Shown here: piece by piece, positions 1 to 7,902 of the stretch
Layout: each line of letters begins with the position of its first letter
Numbering within the stretch: the stretch's first letter is position 1
DNA from: an uncultured Pseudomonadota bacterium
Lineage (GTDB): Bacteria; Pseudomonadota; Gammaproteobacteria; Steroidobacterales; Steroidobacteraceae
Assembly (NCBI GenBank): GCA_903884235.1
Contig: CAISEB010000045.1
Span: 1 to 41,790 of the forward strand
Length of the DNA stretch: 41,790 nucleotides
Direction: 5' to 3'
Program-made: the position numbers and the translations under genes
The notes under the pieces: generated by a model
What the model was told of the DNA's origin: nothing
The model's database searches: none
Seen by the model: the letters and a program-made list of their open reading frames with translations, nothing else

Positions 1-60
1 CAGTCGCATCAGCTCCTGACGTTGCTTTCCATCCAGTTTGATCTCGGTTGCGACTCTCAT
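1..60 (-). CDS. IS630-type transposase, N-terminal fragment (runs off left edge)
   Basis: On the minus strand an ATG at position 60 opens a frame reading MRVATEIKLDGKQRQELMRL before the window ends. A GAGG ribosome site lies about 8 bases upstream of the ATG. The pattern of a short basic-polar start followed by 'L...QR.EL.RL' is how many IS630/Tc1-mariner transposases begin, just before their helix-turn-helix. Only 20 codons are visible, so the DDE catalytic domain cannot be checked. The family call rests on this resemblance and on the neighbouring TA-flanked end. An unrelated helix-turn-helix gene is possible but less likely. Confidence 0.55.
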   Translation of the reverse strand, partial: MRVATEIKLDGKQRQELMRL

Positions 61-137
61 GGCAGTGCCTCGATGGTGACTGCTCATGAGACAACAGCGC
101 AACTATTAAGTTCTGAGACTTCCGAAGCATAACACTA
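1..137 (-). mobile_element. Right-hand end of an IS630-like insertion sequence
   Basis: The stretch between the transposase start (60) and about 135 is visibly AT-richer than the roughly 70% GC surroundings. It reads outward to an end of the form TAGTGTTATGCTTCGG on the minus strand. IS630 elements duplicate a TA on insertion; a TA at 136-137 would be that target site. The element would then have inserted about 26 bp beyond the stop codon of the RidA-like gene without damaging it. The exact boundary is inferred, because the other terminal repeat lies outside the window. Confidence 0.4.
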
Positions 138-152
138 GCGGTCCGGCGGATG

Positions 153-173
153 CCGCGCCCGCTCAGGGCGCGG
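153..173 (-). terminator. Hairpin at the end of the RidA-like gene
   Basis: CCGCGCCC (153-160) and GGGCGCGG (166-173) form a perfect 8-bp stem around a 5-base loop that contains the stop codon of the RidA-like gene. No run of T follows on the minus strand, so it is at best a weak intrinsic terminator, or a 3'-end stabilising hairpin. Confidence 0.35.
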
Positions 174-621
174 CGTTCGCCGTGCATTCGACCTCGACGC
201 GCGCGCCGAGGGCGAGGCCACTCGCGCCGAAGGCGCTACGCGCCGGGAACGGCTTCTCGAACGCCTTGCGCCACACCTCGTTGAAGGCCGGCCAGTCGGC
301 CATGTCGGCGAGCATCACCGTGCAGCGGATCACGTCCCGCATCGAACGGCCATTCGCCTCGAGCACGGTACGGATGTTGGCGAGCGCCTGGGTCGCCTCG
401 GCGCGGATGCCGCCCGGGACCAGCGCCATCGTGCCGGGCGCGATGCCGACCTGGCCCGACAGGTAGAGCGTGTCGCCGTGCCGGACCGCCTCCGAGAACG
501 GCAGGTCGCCGACCAGCACCTTGCCGGAATTGAGGAACTCCGGCGGAGCCGCGCCGGCGGCCGGGGCGAGGCACAGCGCGAGGATGGCAAGTAGGAGACG
601 GGCGGGCTTCGCGGCGGGCAT
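163..621 (-). CDS. Exported RidA-family (YjgF/YER057c/UK114) protein
   Basis: This 152-residue protein has a typical signal peptide at residues 1-24 (basic start, LLLAILALCLAP core, AGA cleavage region) followed by a complete RidA fold. Visible family features are 'SEAVRHGDTLYLSGQVGI', 'ATQALANIRTVLEANG' and 'FPARSAF', where R128 corresponds to the arginine that binds the carboxylate in 2-iminoacid deaminases. Classical RidA is cytosolic, about 128 residues long, and removes reactive enamine/imine intermediates. Export suggests a periplasmic role, and the substrate is unknown. The ATG at 621 was chosen because AGGAGG lies just upstream and it opens directly onto the signal peptide. The gene stands alone, with an IS end just beyond its stop. 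Confidence 0.85.
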   Translation of the reverse strand: MPAAKPARLLLAILALCLAPAAGAAPPEFLNSGKVLVGDLPFSEAVRHGDTLYLSGQVGIAPGTMALVPGGIRAEATQALANIRTVLEANGRSMRDVIRCTVMLADMADWPAFNEVWRKAFEKPFPARSAFGASGLALGARVEVECTANAAP

Positions 622-677
622 GGCGGACCTCCTGGGGGCTCCCGGGAGTGTGCCAGAGCGGGGGACGCGAGACAGCC

Positions 678-2918
678 TCAGGCGGCGGACTGCATCGGCT
701 CCGGGTAGCCGATGATGTAGCCCTGGATGTACTGGATGCCCATGCCGCGGGCGGCCTCGAGCGAGGCGGCGTCCTCGACCTGCTCGGCGATGATCTGGAA
801 GTCGAGCGTGCGCGCGAGCTTGATCATCGCCGCGACCATCGCCTGGTTGACCGTGTCCTTGCCGAGGTCGCGCATGTAGGCGCCGTCGATCTTCAGGAAG
901 TCCATCGGCAGCGTCTTCAGGTTCGTGAACGAGCCGAGTCCGCTGCCGAAGTCGTCGAGCGCGAACTGGCAGCCCATGCCGTGCAGCACGGCGATGAAGC
1001 GGCGCGCGTAGTCGAGGTTGGCGACGACGGAGGCCTCGGTGACCTCGAAGCACACCTGTGCCGGCGCGACCCCGGTGCGATCGAGGCAGTCGACCACGAA
1101 CTCGAGGAACGTGGCGTCACCGAGGGTCTGGCCGGACAGGTTGATCGACAGGCTGCGCCCGGGCGGCAGCTTGAGCGCGCCGCGGCCGAGCGCCGCGAGG
1201 GCGGTCTGCACCACCCAGCGATCGACGAGCGACATCAGCCGGTAGCGCTCCGCGGCCTTCAGGAACTCGGCGGGCACGATCACCGTGCCGTCGTCGCCGA
1301 TCAGGCGCACGAGCACCTCGATCGCCGGACCATGGCTGCCCTGCGCGGGAGCGGCCAGGATCTGCTGCGTGTAGAGGCGGAACTGGCCATCGCGCAGCGC
1401 GTGCTGCAGGCGCTGCAACCAGTGGATCTCGCCGCGCTGGCGCGCCATCGCCTCGTCCCGCACCGAGTACACGTGCACACGCCCGCCGGACTGGTTCTTG
1501 GCGACGTAGCAGGCCGAATCCGCCGCGGACATCACATCCTCGGCACTCGTGCTCTCGCGGCCGATCTCGACCAGCCCGATGCTGACGCCGACGGTGAAGA
1601 TCTTGTCCTTCCACACGAAGCGGTAGTCGCGGATCGCCGTCGAGACGTCCTCGGCGATCTGGATCGCCTTCTCGAGCGGGCATCCGACCAGCAGCAGCGC
1701 GAACTCGTCGCCGCCGATGCGCGCGACGGTGTCGGAGTCACGCACCGCATCCTTCAGCAGCGCGGCAAGCTCGCGCAGCATGTTGTCGCCCGCGAGGTGG
1801 CCGCTCGTGTCGTTGACGGCCTTGAATCGGTCGAGGTCCAGGTAGCAGAGCACGTGCGTCTGTGCCCCGGAACGCGCGAGCTCGAGGTTGTCCTGCAGGC
1901 GCCGCTCGAATTCGCGACGGTTGACGAGCCCGGTGAGCGCGTCGTGGCTCGCCTGGTAGGTCATCTGGCGGGCGATGCCACGCAGCTCGGTGACGTCGTG
2001 CAGCAGCACGACCGCCCCGGACGGCTCGCCGTTGTCGCCGATCAGCGGCGCCGCGGTCAGCTCGATGCTGTGCTCGGAGCCGTCGACGCTCGTGACGACC
2101 ACCGCGCGGCGGCCGAGCGAGACGCGCACGCCGTTGGCGAGGCACTGGCGCACCGGATCGACCAGCGCCTTGCGGTCGGCCTCGTCGACGACCGTGACGA
2201 CATCGGCGAACGGCTTGCCGTCGACGTCCGACAAGCGGTGGCCGAGCAGCGCCTCGGCGCTGGGGTTCAGGTAGTCGATTCGGCCGTGCACGTCGGTCGT
2301 CAGCAGGCCGTCGCCGAGCGACTCGAGCGTGGCGCGCGCGCGGCTGCGCGCGCCACTGGCGAAGGCGCCGGTGGCCATCGTCTCGGTGGAAATCATCTCC
2401 GTGGCCGTGAACACGACCGCCGGCGCGCCGCGGTAGCGGATCGGCGTGCCGCCGAGCTCCAGGCGGTTCATGCGCCGGTCGGTGCCCTCGATCTCCACTT
2501 CGTAGAGGGCCGCGGCCGGATCACCGGCGAGGTGGCGGCGCACGTTGTCGGCGACGAGGTCGGAATAGTCGGCCGTGACGAGCTCCGCCAGGTGGTGGCC
2601 GACGAGGTCCGGGGGCTCGCGGCCGAACAGGCCCGCGAAGCGCTGGTTCGCGAGCACGATGCGCTCGCCGTGGATGACGATCGGTTCGTGGACGGCGCCG
2701 AGCAGTTCGTGGAACGGGCCCTCGGCGGCCAGCGCGACGCGCGGCCGCGCGGCGCTGGCGATCGCCTCGTCGCGCTCCTCGGTCGCCTCGCGGGCGCGGC
2801 CGTAGGCACGGAACGCTGCCGTCACCGCCACGAGGGCGGCCACGAGTGCGGCCAGTGCAACTGCTTCGGTCAGGCCCAAATCAACCGTCCCCGGGTGCGG
2901 TGGCACCCCGCCCCGCAT
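678..2918 (-). CDS. Membrane-anchored PAS-PAS-GGDEF-EAL cyclic-di-GMP enzyme
   Basis: The 746-residue protein has one transmembrane helix near residues 15-37 and PAS-like domains at about 68-180 and 195-310. A GGDEF domain (about 320-485) and an EAL domain (about 500-740) follow. The diguanylate cyclase motif GGDEF (402-406) is intact, and RDSD lies five residues before it, the position of the product-inhibition I-site. The phosphodiesterase part has EVL instead of EAL (534-536), but NLSG, FEVTE, DDFGSG (655-660), FLKIDG, AEQVE and QGY are all kept, so activity is plausible. The protein probably senses a ligand or redox state through its PAS domains and adjusts c-di-GMP. The start is uncertain: ATG 2918 fits the helix, and a GTG four codons later is also possible. 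It diverges from the methyltransferase-rhodanese-tolC group. Confidence 0.88.
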   Translation of the reverse strand: MRGGVPPHPGTVDLGLTEAVALAALVAALVAVTAAFRAYGRAREATEERDEAIASAARPRVALAAEGPFHELLGAVHEPIVIHGERIVLANQRFAGLFGREPPDLVGHHLAELVTADYSDLVADNVRRHLAGDPAAALYEVEIEGTDRRMNRLELGGTPIRYRGAPAVVFTATEMISTETMATGAFASGARSRARATLESLGDGLLTTDVHGRIDYLNPSAEALLGHRLSDVDGKPFADVVTVVDEADRKALVDPVRQCLANGVRVSLGRRAVVVTSVDGSEHSIELTAAPLIGDNGEPSGAVVLLHDVTELRGIARQMTYQASHDALTGLVNRREFERRLQDNLELARSGAQTHVLCYLDLDRFKAVNDTSGHLAGDNMLRELAALLKDAVRDSDTVARIGGDEFALLLVGCPLEKAIQIAEDVSTAIRDYRFVWKDKIFTVGVSIGLVEIGRESTSAEDVMSAADSACYVAKNQSGGRVHVYSVRDEAMARQRGEIHWLQRLQHALRDGQFRLYTQQILAAPAQGSHGPAIEVLVRLIGDDGTVIVPAEFLKAAERYRLMSLVDRWVVQTALAALGRGALKLPPGRSLSINLSGQTLGDATFLEFVVDCLDRTGVAPAQVCFEVTEASVVANLDYARRFIAVLHGMGCQFALDDFGSGLGSFTNLKTLPMDFLKIDGAYMRDLGKDTVNQAMVAAMIKLARTLDFQIIAEQVEDAASLEAARGMGIQYIQGYIIGYPEPMQSAA

Positions 2919-3033
2919 CCAGACCCCGGCAAATGGTGCCGGAGGCCGGTTGGAAACCGGAAAAACCTGCAATCGAGGATACCGGACCCCTAGGCACGGA
3001 TCGGATGGATTCACCATAATGGCCATGCATCGG

Positions 3034-3051
3034 GGACAACACTTGTTGTCC
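3034..3051. promoter_or_regulatory. Inverted repeat GGACAAC-N4-GTTGTCC upstream of the methyltransferase-tolC group
   Basis: Perfect 7-bp arms (3034-3040 and 3045-3051) flank ACTT. A CATAAT sequence (3015-3020) that could be a plus-strand -10 element lies 14 bp upstream, so the repeat would sit near the transcription start. It may be an operator for a dimeric regulator or a 5'-leader hairpin. The 205-bp gap between the two divergent genes (2919-3123) also holds a hairpin CCGGTT-GGA-AACCGG at 2946-2960. Confidence 0.4.
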
Positions 3052-3123
3052 GGCTGCGCCAAACTACGTAACCTCCCGCCCTCTCCGGGGATTCGTCCCT
3101 CGCCACTGCCGGCCCACATCGCC

Positions 3124-3774
3124 ATGGACATCGAAGCCGCTCGCCAGCAAATGATCGACCAGCAGGTCCGCGCCTGGGACGTGCTCGACAGCCGCGTCCT
3201 CGAGACGCTCGCACGCGTGCCGCGCGAACTGTTCGTGCCGGCGGCGGTCCGCGCTGCCGCGTTCGCGGACGCCGAGATCCCGCTGGCGTGCGGCCAGTGG
3301 ATGCAGGCCGCGAAGTTCCATGGCCGGGTGCTGCAGGCGGTCGCCGTCGAACCGGGCGACACCGCCCTCGAGATCGGCACCGGCACCGGGTACCTCGCCG
3401 CCTGCCTGTCCGCCCTCGGCGCGCAGACCACCGCCCTCGAGTACCACGCCGAACTCGCCGCGGCCGCCCGCACGAACCTGCGCGCTGCGGGCTTCAACGG
3501 CGTCACCGTGATCGATGCGGACGCGACGACCTGGGAGCCGACCGAGCACTATGACGTCATCGTCCTCGGTGCCGCGCTGCCCGCCTACGATGCCCGCTAC
3601 GAGCACTGGCTGAAGGTCGGTGGCCGGCTGTTCGTCGTGGTCGGCGCGGCCGAGCCGATGACCGCGCTGCTCGTGACCCGCACCGGCGAGCACGACTACA
3701 CGCGCACCGAGCAGTTCGAGACGGTCATCGCGCCGCTCGCGAACGCCGCCCGGCCCTCGCGGTTCGTGTTCTGA
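3124..3774 (+). CDS. PIMT-like class I methyltransferase (protein-L-isoaspartate O-methyltransferase paralogue)
   Basis: The 216-residue protein has a Rossmann-fold methyltransferase core with the SAM-binding motif EIGTGTGYLAACLS near residues 90-103. The N-terminal half resembles protein-L-isoaspartate methyltransferase ('MIDQQVRAWDVLDSRVLETL', 'VPRELFVP'). The family's substrate motif GQTISQP is replaced here by GQWMQAAK, so true isoaspartate repair is doubtful. The ATG at 3124 begins directly at the conserved 'MDIEAARQQMIDQQ' start. The gene is 11 bp ahead of a rhodanese and about 430 bp ahead of tolC. This methyltransferase-rhodanese-tolC order recurs in gammaproteobacteria (recalled, not checked), which suggests a linked role, but none is established. 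Confidence 0.8.
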   Translation: MDIEAARQQMIDQQVRAWDVLDSRVLETLARVPRELFVPAAVRAAAFADAEIPLACGQWMQAAKFHGRVLQAVAVEPGDTALEIGTGTGYLAACLSALGAQTTALEYHAELAAAARTNLRAAGFNGVTVIDADATTWEPTEHYDVIVLGAALPAYDARYEHWLKVGGRLFVVVGAAEPMTALLVTRTGEHDYTRTEQFETVIAPLANAARPSRFVF

Positions 3775-3785
3775 GCGAACCGGCG

Positions 3786-4106
3786 ATGGTCCGCGAAATC
3801 TCACCGACCGAGTTCGTCGCCACCCTGGCCACGTCGCCGGCGACGCTGCTGGTGGATGTCCGCGAGGACTGGGAACTGGAGATCGCCCGGGTCCCGGGTG
3901 TCCTGCACATCCCGATGGGCGAGATTCCGGACCGGCTGGCGGAGCTCGACCGTGGCCGTGACCTCGTGATCCTGTGCAAGGCGGGGGGGCGCAGCCTCTC
4001 GGTCGCGCGCTTTCTGGAGGCCCAGGGCTACCCCTCGGTCGCCAACCTGACCGGCGGGATCCTCGCCTGGCAGCGGGACGTCGACCCGACGCTTGCGACA
4101 TACTGA
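3786..4106 (+). CDS. Single-domain rhodanese-like sulfurtransferase
   Basis: This 106-residue protein is one complete rhodanese domain: 'LLVDVREDWELEIARVPGVLHIPMGEI' at the start, the active-site loop CKAGGRS near residues 64-70 with the persulfide-forming cysteine, and 'NLTGGILAW' near the end. Such GlpE-like proteins pass sulfane sulfur from donors to acceptors in the cytosol. There is no signal peptide. It starts 11 bp after the methyltransferase stop and is probably co-transcribed with it. The physiological partner is unknown. Confidence 0.88.
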   Translation: MVREISPTEFVATLATSPATLLVDVREDWELEIARVPGVLHIPMGEIPDRLAELDRGRDLVILCKAGGRSLSVARFLEAQGYPSVANLTGGILAWQRDVDPTLATY

Positions 4107-4206
4107 CGTCCCGGTGCGACGGGCCGCTGGCCCCGGCCGGCGACTTGTTTTACCGTCAAACGTCAGCAATCCAGGTCGCTCTGATCACGGAAAGGGATTC
4201 GTCGGC

Positions 4207-5622
4207 ATGAAATTGACTCAGCTGTCCCTCGCATGCGCCATCAGCGTCGCACTCTGCCTGCCGCTCGCCGCCCACGGGACCGACCTCACCGAGATCTACC
4301 ACCGGGCGCTGCGCAGCGACCCGCAGCTGCGCGAGGCCGAGGCCAACCGCTCGGCGGCCCTCGAGGCCAAGCCGCAGGCCCTGTCGGCGCTGCTGCCGCA
4401 GGTCACCGCAACGGGCGGCTACACCCACGACGACGTCAACTCGGTGTCCCCGTTCACGACCCTCGACGCCATCACCGGCAATCCGGTGTCGACCAACGTG
4501 TCGACGACGACCCGGACTAATGCGACGGCCTGGGCCGTCACGCTGCGCCAGACCGTGTTCAGGTGGGACCAGTTCGCGACGTTGCGCCAGTCCGACGCAC
4601 GTGCCGCGCAGGCCGAGGTCGACTTCCGGGCGGCCCAGCAGGGCATCATCGTGCGCACGGCGACGGCCTACTTCAACGTGCTCGCCGCACGCGACACGCT
4701 CGATGCCGCGCAGGCCTCCGGCGAAGCGATCGGCCGCCAGCTCGAACAGGCCGAGAAGCGCTTCGAAGTGGGCCTGATCGCGATCACCGACGTCGAGGAG
4801 GCCCGCGCCGCCGCCGACCAGGCCAAGGCGACGGTGATCGCCTCCAAGCGCACGCTCGCGACGGCCCGCGACCAGCTGCGCGAGGTCACCGGCGACTCGT
4901 TCGACGAACTGGCGCGCCCGGGCGACGACATGCCGCTGATCGCGCCGGACCCGGCGAGCGAGGACCAGTGGGTCAAGGCGGCCCTCGACCAGAACTTCGA
5001 GCTGTCCTCGGCGCGCATCGGCGCGGACATCGCGCGCGAGGCGATCTCCATCGCCCGCGGCGGGCACCTGCCGACTCTGGACATCGTTGCGCGTCGCTCC
5101 GGCACGCAGACGAGTGGTGACACCACATTCTTCGACGCCACCGGCACCGGCTTTCCGCTCGGCGCCGACAACGGCGTGCACGACAAGCAGATCGGCCTGC
5201 AGCTGACGGTGCCGATCTATGCCGGCGGCTCGACCAATTCGCGCGTTCGCGAGTCCGTCTACCTGCACCGCGCGGCCCGCGAGCGGCTCGAGCGGGTGGC
5301 GCGCGCGACCGAGCGCGGCACCCGCGACGCGTACCTCGGCGTTATCAGCGAGATCTCGCGGGTCACGGCCCTCAAGCAGTCGCTTGAGTCGAGCCGCATC
5401 GCGCTGACGGCGACGGAAGCCGGCTACGACGTCGGCACGCGCACCGCCGTGGACGTGCTGCTCGCGCGCCAGCGCCTGTTCGACGCGCAGACGTCGTATG
5501 CCCGCAGCCGCTACGACTACGTGCTGAACGTCCTCACGCTCGAGCAGCAGGCCGGGACGCTCGACGAGTCGCGCCTCGCACGCGTCAATTCCTGGCTCGG
5601 GCAGACCGTCTCGGTCAAGTAG
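4207..5622 (+). CDS. tolC: TolC-family outer-membrane efflux protein
   Basis: The 471-residue protein has a signal peptide (residues 1-24, MKLTQLSLACAISVALC...) and two repeated outer-membrane-efflux segments typical of TolC. The first starts at 'DLTEIYHRALRSDPQLREAEANR'; the second contains 'IGLQLTVPIYAGGSTNSRVRE' and 'GYDVGTRTAVDVLLARQRLFDAQ'. TolC trimers form the outer-membrane channel for RND/ABC efflux pumps and type I secretion. ATG 4207 was chosen because it opens the signal peptide; an AAGGGA lies upstream. The 100-bp gap after the rhodanese may hold a promoter, but no convincing -35/-10 pair was seen. Its last 8 bp overlap the end of waaA on the other strand. Confidence 0.92.
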   Translation: MKLTQLSLACAISVALCLPLAAHGTDLTEIYHRALRSDPQLREAEANRSAALEAKPQALSALLPQVTATGGYTHDDVNSVSPFTTLDAITGNPVSTNVSTTTRTNATAWAVTLRQTVFRWDQFATLRQSDARAAQAEVDFRAAQQGIIVRTATAYFNVLAARDTLDAAQASGEAIGRQLEQAEKRFEVGLIAITDVEEARAAADQAKATVIASKRTLATARDQLREVTGDSFDELARPGDDMPLIAPDPASEDQWVKAALDQNFELSSARIGADIAREAISIARGGHLPTLDIVARRSGTQTSGDTTFFDATGTGFPLGADNGVHDKQIGLQLTVPIYAGGSTNSRVRESVYLHRAARERLERVARATERGTRDAYLGVISEISRVTALKQSLESSRIALTATEAGYDVGTRTAVDVLLARQRLFDAQTSYARSRYDYVLNVLTLEQQAGTLDESRLARVNSWLGQTVSVK

Positions 5623-6898
5623 CGGCGGGCGTCGCCCGGCGCTCGACGAGCTCGACGAGGCGCGCCAGCGCGCCCTCGTTCGCGACCACCGCCATGCGTC
5701 CCCGCTCGCCCGCGGCGCGCGCCAGGGCGGGGTCGTCGAGGAACGCCGCGACCGCCGTGGCCAACCCCGCGGCATCCTCGACCACCGTCAGCGCGCCGGC
5801 CTCGGCGAGCAGCCGCGTCACCGCGAGATCGCTGAACGTGTGCGGCCCGGCGATGACCGGGCGCCCGAGGGACGCCGGCTCCAGCAGGTTGTGTCCGCCG
5901 ACCGGCACGAGACTGCCGCCGACGAAGGCGACATCGGCGGCTGCGTAGTAACCCATCAGTTCGCCGAGCGAGTCGAGCAGCAGCACGCGCGTGTCCGCCG
6001 TGACCGCGGCAGCGGTGCTGCGCGCCACCCAGGGTGCGTCTCCCTTCGCGAGCCTGGCGGCGACCGCGGCGAAGCGCGGTGGATGGCGCGGCGCGAGCAC
6101 CAGCAGCGCGTCGCTCGAGCGCGCGCACAGCCGCGCGTGCGCCGCGAGCACCTGGTCCTCCTCGCCGTCGTGCGTGCTGCCGGCAACCCACACGGGCCGG
6201 CCGGCGCCGAGCGCCTCGCGCAGCACCCGGGCGCGCACGATGACGTCCTCCGCCGGCCGGTAGTCGAACTTCAGGTTGCCGAGCACGAGCGTGCGGGCGG
6301 GTTCGGCGCCGACGGCCACGAAGCGCGCCGCATCGGCGGCGCTCTGTGCCGCGACGTCGACGCCGGCCAGGGTCTCGCGCAGCAGGCCACCGAGCCTGCG
6401 GTAGCGGCGCACCGAGCGCTCCGACAGGCGTGCGCTGGCGAGGATCATCGGGATCCGCCGGCGGTGCGCGGCGGCATAGAGGTTCGGCCAGAGTTCGGTC
6501 TCGAGCACGATCCCGAGCCGCGGCCGCGCGCGATCCAGGAATCGCGCGACGCTGCCCGGCAGGTCGTAGGGCAGGTAGCACACCGATGCCTCGGCCCCGA
6601 CCAGCGCCTCGGCGCGCGCGCGGCCGGTCACCGTCGAGGTCGTCAGCAGCAGCGTCGCCGACGGGTCGCGCGCGCGCAGCGCACGCAGCAGCGTCGCCGC
6701 CGCCTGCACCTCGCCGACGGAGACCGCATGGACCCACAGGCCGCCCTGCGCGAGCACGGCACCGCGGCCGAAGCGCTCGCCGAGATGGCGCCAGCGCGCC
6801 CGCTCGCCGAGGCCGCGCACGAGCTCCGCGGCCAGCGCGATCGGCACCAGCAGGTAGGCCAGACAAAGGTAAACTAGTCGCACAAGGATCGAGCCCAA
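5615..6898 (-). CDS. waaA: 3-deoxy-D-manno-octulosonic acid (Kdo) transferase
   Basis: The 427-residue protein has an N-terminal membrane anchor (residues 1-22) and a GT-B glycosyltransferase fold. The motif SVGEVQAA carries the conserved glutamate (E63) of Kdo transferases. 'ETELWPNL' and the C-terminal nucleotide-binding 'GGSLVPVGGHNLLEPA' are also family hallmarks. WaaA moves Kdo from CMP-Kdo onto lipid IVA at the inner face of the cytoplasmic membrane. It ends tail-to-tail with tolC and starts 29 bp from the divergent LpxL-type acyltransferase, so both promoters must overlap neighbouring coding sequence or sit in that small gap. A nearby Kdo kinase suggests that a single Kdo is added, as in Haemophilus, but this is inference. 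Confidence 0.95.
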   Translation of the reverse strand: MGSILVRLVYLCLAYLLVPIALAAELVRGLGERARWRHLGERFGRGAVLAQGGLWVHAVSVGEVQAAATLLRALRARDPSATLLLTTSTVTGRARAEALVGAEASVCYLPYDLPGSVARFLDRARPRLGIVLETELWPNLYAAAHRRRIPMILASARLSERSVRRYRRLGGLLRETLAGVDVAAQSAADAARFVAVGAEPARTLVLGNLKFDYRPAEDVIVRARVLREALGAGRPVWVAGSTHDGEEDQVLAAHARLCARSSDALLVLAPRHPPRFAAVAARLAKGDAPWVARSTAAAVTADTRVLLLDSLGELMGYYAAADVAFVGGSLVPVGGHNLLEPASLGRPVIAGPHTFSDLAVTRLLAEAGALTVVEDAAGLATAVAAFLDDPALARAAGERGRMAVVANEGALARLVELVERRATPAAT

Positions 6899-6927
6899 CG
6901 CCGCCCCGGAAAGGGATCATACCCGTC

Positions 6928-7902
6928 ATGAACGCCGCCGCGACCGCACCGATCGAAGACCCGACGTGCGGCATCGCGCTGCAGCCGCTGTCGACGTTCC
7001 TCGCGCCGCGCTGGTGGCCGACCTGGATCGGCTACGCGCTGATGCGGTCCATCGGCCGGCTGCCGTGGTCGGCCCTCGGCCTCCTGTCACGGGGCCTCGG
7101 CCGCGTGGCGTGGTACGCCGCGCGGCGCGACCGGCGCATCACGCTCGTCAACCTGCGGCTCGCGTACCCGGCGCTCACCGAACGCGAGCGACGCGGCATC
7201 GCGCGCCGCCACTTCCAGTCGCTGATCTACTCCCTGTTCGAGACCTCGCTCGTCTGGTTCGACCGCAGCGGCCGGCTCGAACGGCTGACCCGCGTCGAGG
7301 GCCTCGAGCATCTCGCCGCGGCGCACGCCGCAGGCCGCGGCGTGCTGCTGCTCGGCGCTCACTTCACGACCAACGAGATCGCCGCCGGCGCACTGCCGCA
7401 GACCGGTTACGCGTTCGACGTGATGTACAAGCGTTCGCCCAACGAGCTGCTGAACCAGCTCGCGCTGCGCGGCCGCCTGCGCCGCGGCGGACGGCTGATC
7501 CCGAGCGAGAAGTTCGTCGAGATGCTGAAGGTGCTGAAGCGTGGCGGGATCGTGCTGTACGCCCCCGACCAGCACTTCGACGGCGACGGCTGCGTCGTCG
7601 CGCCACTGTTCGGCGTGCCCGCGCTGTCGAACCCGGGCACGACGGTCGTCGCGCGCGCGACCGGCTGCGCGGTGCTGCCGTTCTTCCCGGAGCGCCTGGC
7701 CGATGGCAGCGGCTACGTGATGCGGATCCTCGCACCCGTCGCGGGCTTCCCGAGCCGCGACGGCCAGGCCGACGTCGTCACCTACCATCGGCTGATCGAG
7801 GATGCGGTGCGCGCCGCTCCGGAGCAGTACCTGTGGAGCTACAAGCGCTTCCGGGGACGGGCTGGCGACCCCAACCCCTACGCGCGCAAGCCGGCGTCGT
7901 AG
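6928..7902 (+). CDS. LpxL/LpxM-family lipid A late acyltransferase
   Basis: This 324-residue protein belongs to the HtrB/LpxL lysophospholipid acyltransferase family. It has an N-terminal hydrophobic stretch, the catalytic H-X4-E box at H145-E150 (HFTTNE), 'VMYKRSPNELLNQLALRGR', 'GGIVLYAPDQHF' and 'EQYLWSYKRFRGR' near the end. Such enzymes add a secondary acyl chain to Kdo-lipid A using acyl-ACP. Whether it is LpxL, LpxP or LpxM cannot be settled from sequence alone. ATG 6928 has AAGGGA about 12 bases upstream. It diverges from waaA and its last 25 bp overlap the end of kdkA on the opposite strand, within a lipid A/core group. Confidence 0.9.
   Translation: MNAAATAPIEDPTCGIALQPLSTFLAPRWWPTWIGYALMRSIGRLPWSALGLLSRGLGRVAWYAARRDRRITLVNLRLAYPALTERERRGIARRHFQSLIYSLFETSLVWFDRSGRLERLTRVEGLEHLAAAHAAGRGVLLLGAHFTTNEIAAGALPQTGYAFDVMYKRSPNELLNQLALRGRLRRGGRLIPSEKFVEMLKVLKRGGIVLYAPDQHFDGDGCVVAPLFGVPALSNPGTTVVARATGCAVLPFFPERLADGSGYVMRILAPVAGFPSRDGQADVVTYHRLIEDAVRAAPEQYLWSYKRFRGRAGDPNPYARKPAS

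Noticed and set aside
648-2993. 781-codon open frame on plus, antisense to the GGDEF-EAL gene
   Set aside because: Its translation has no known domain and strong compositional bias. In DNA of about 70% GC the frame opposite a real gene is often free of stops.
2919-3000. Possible c-di-GMP riboswitch ahead of the GGDEF-EAL gene (GCCTCCGGC on the minus strand)
   Set aside because: Only this short match to the class I motif is present; the GGGCAAACC helix and the tetraloop receptor pattern are missing.
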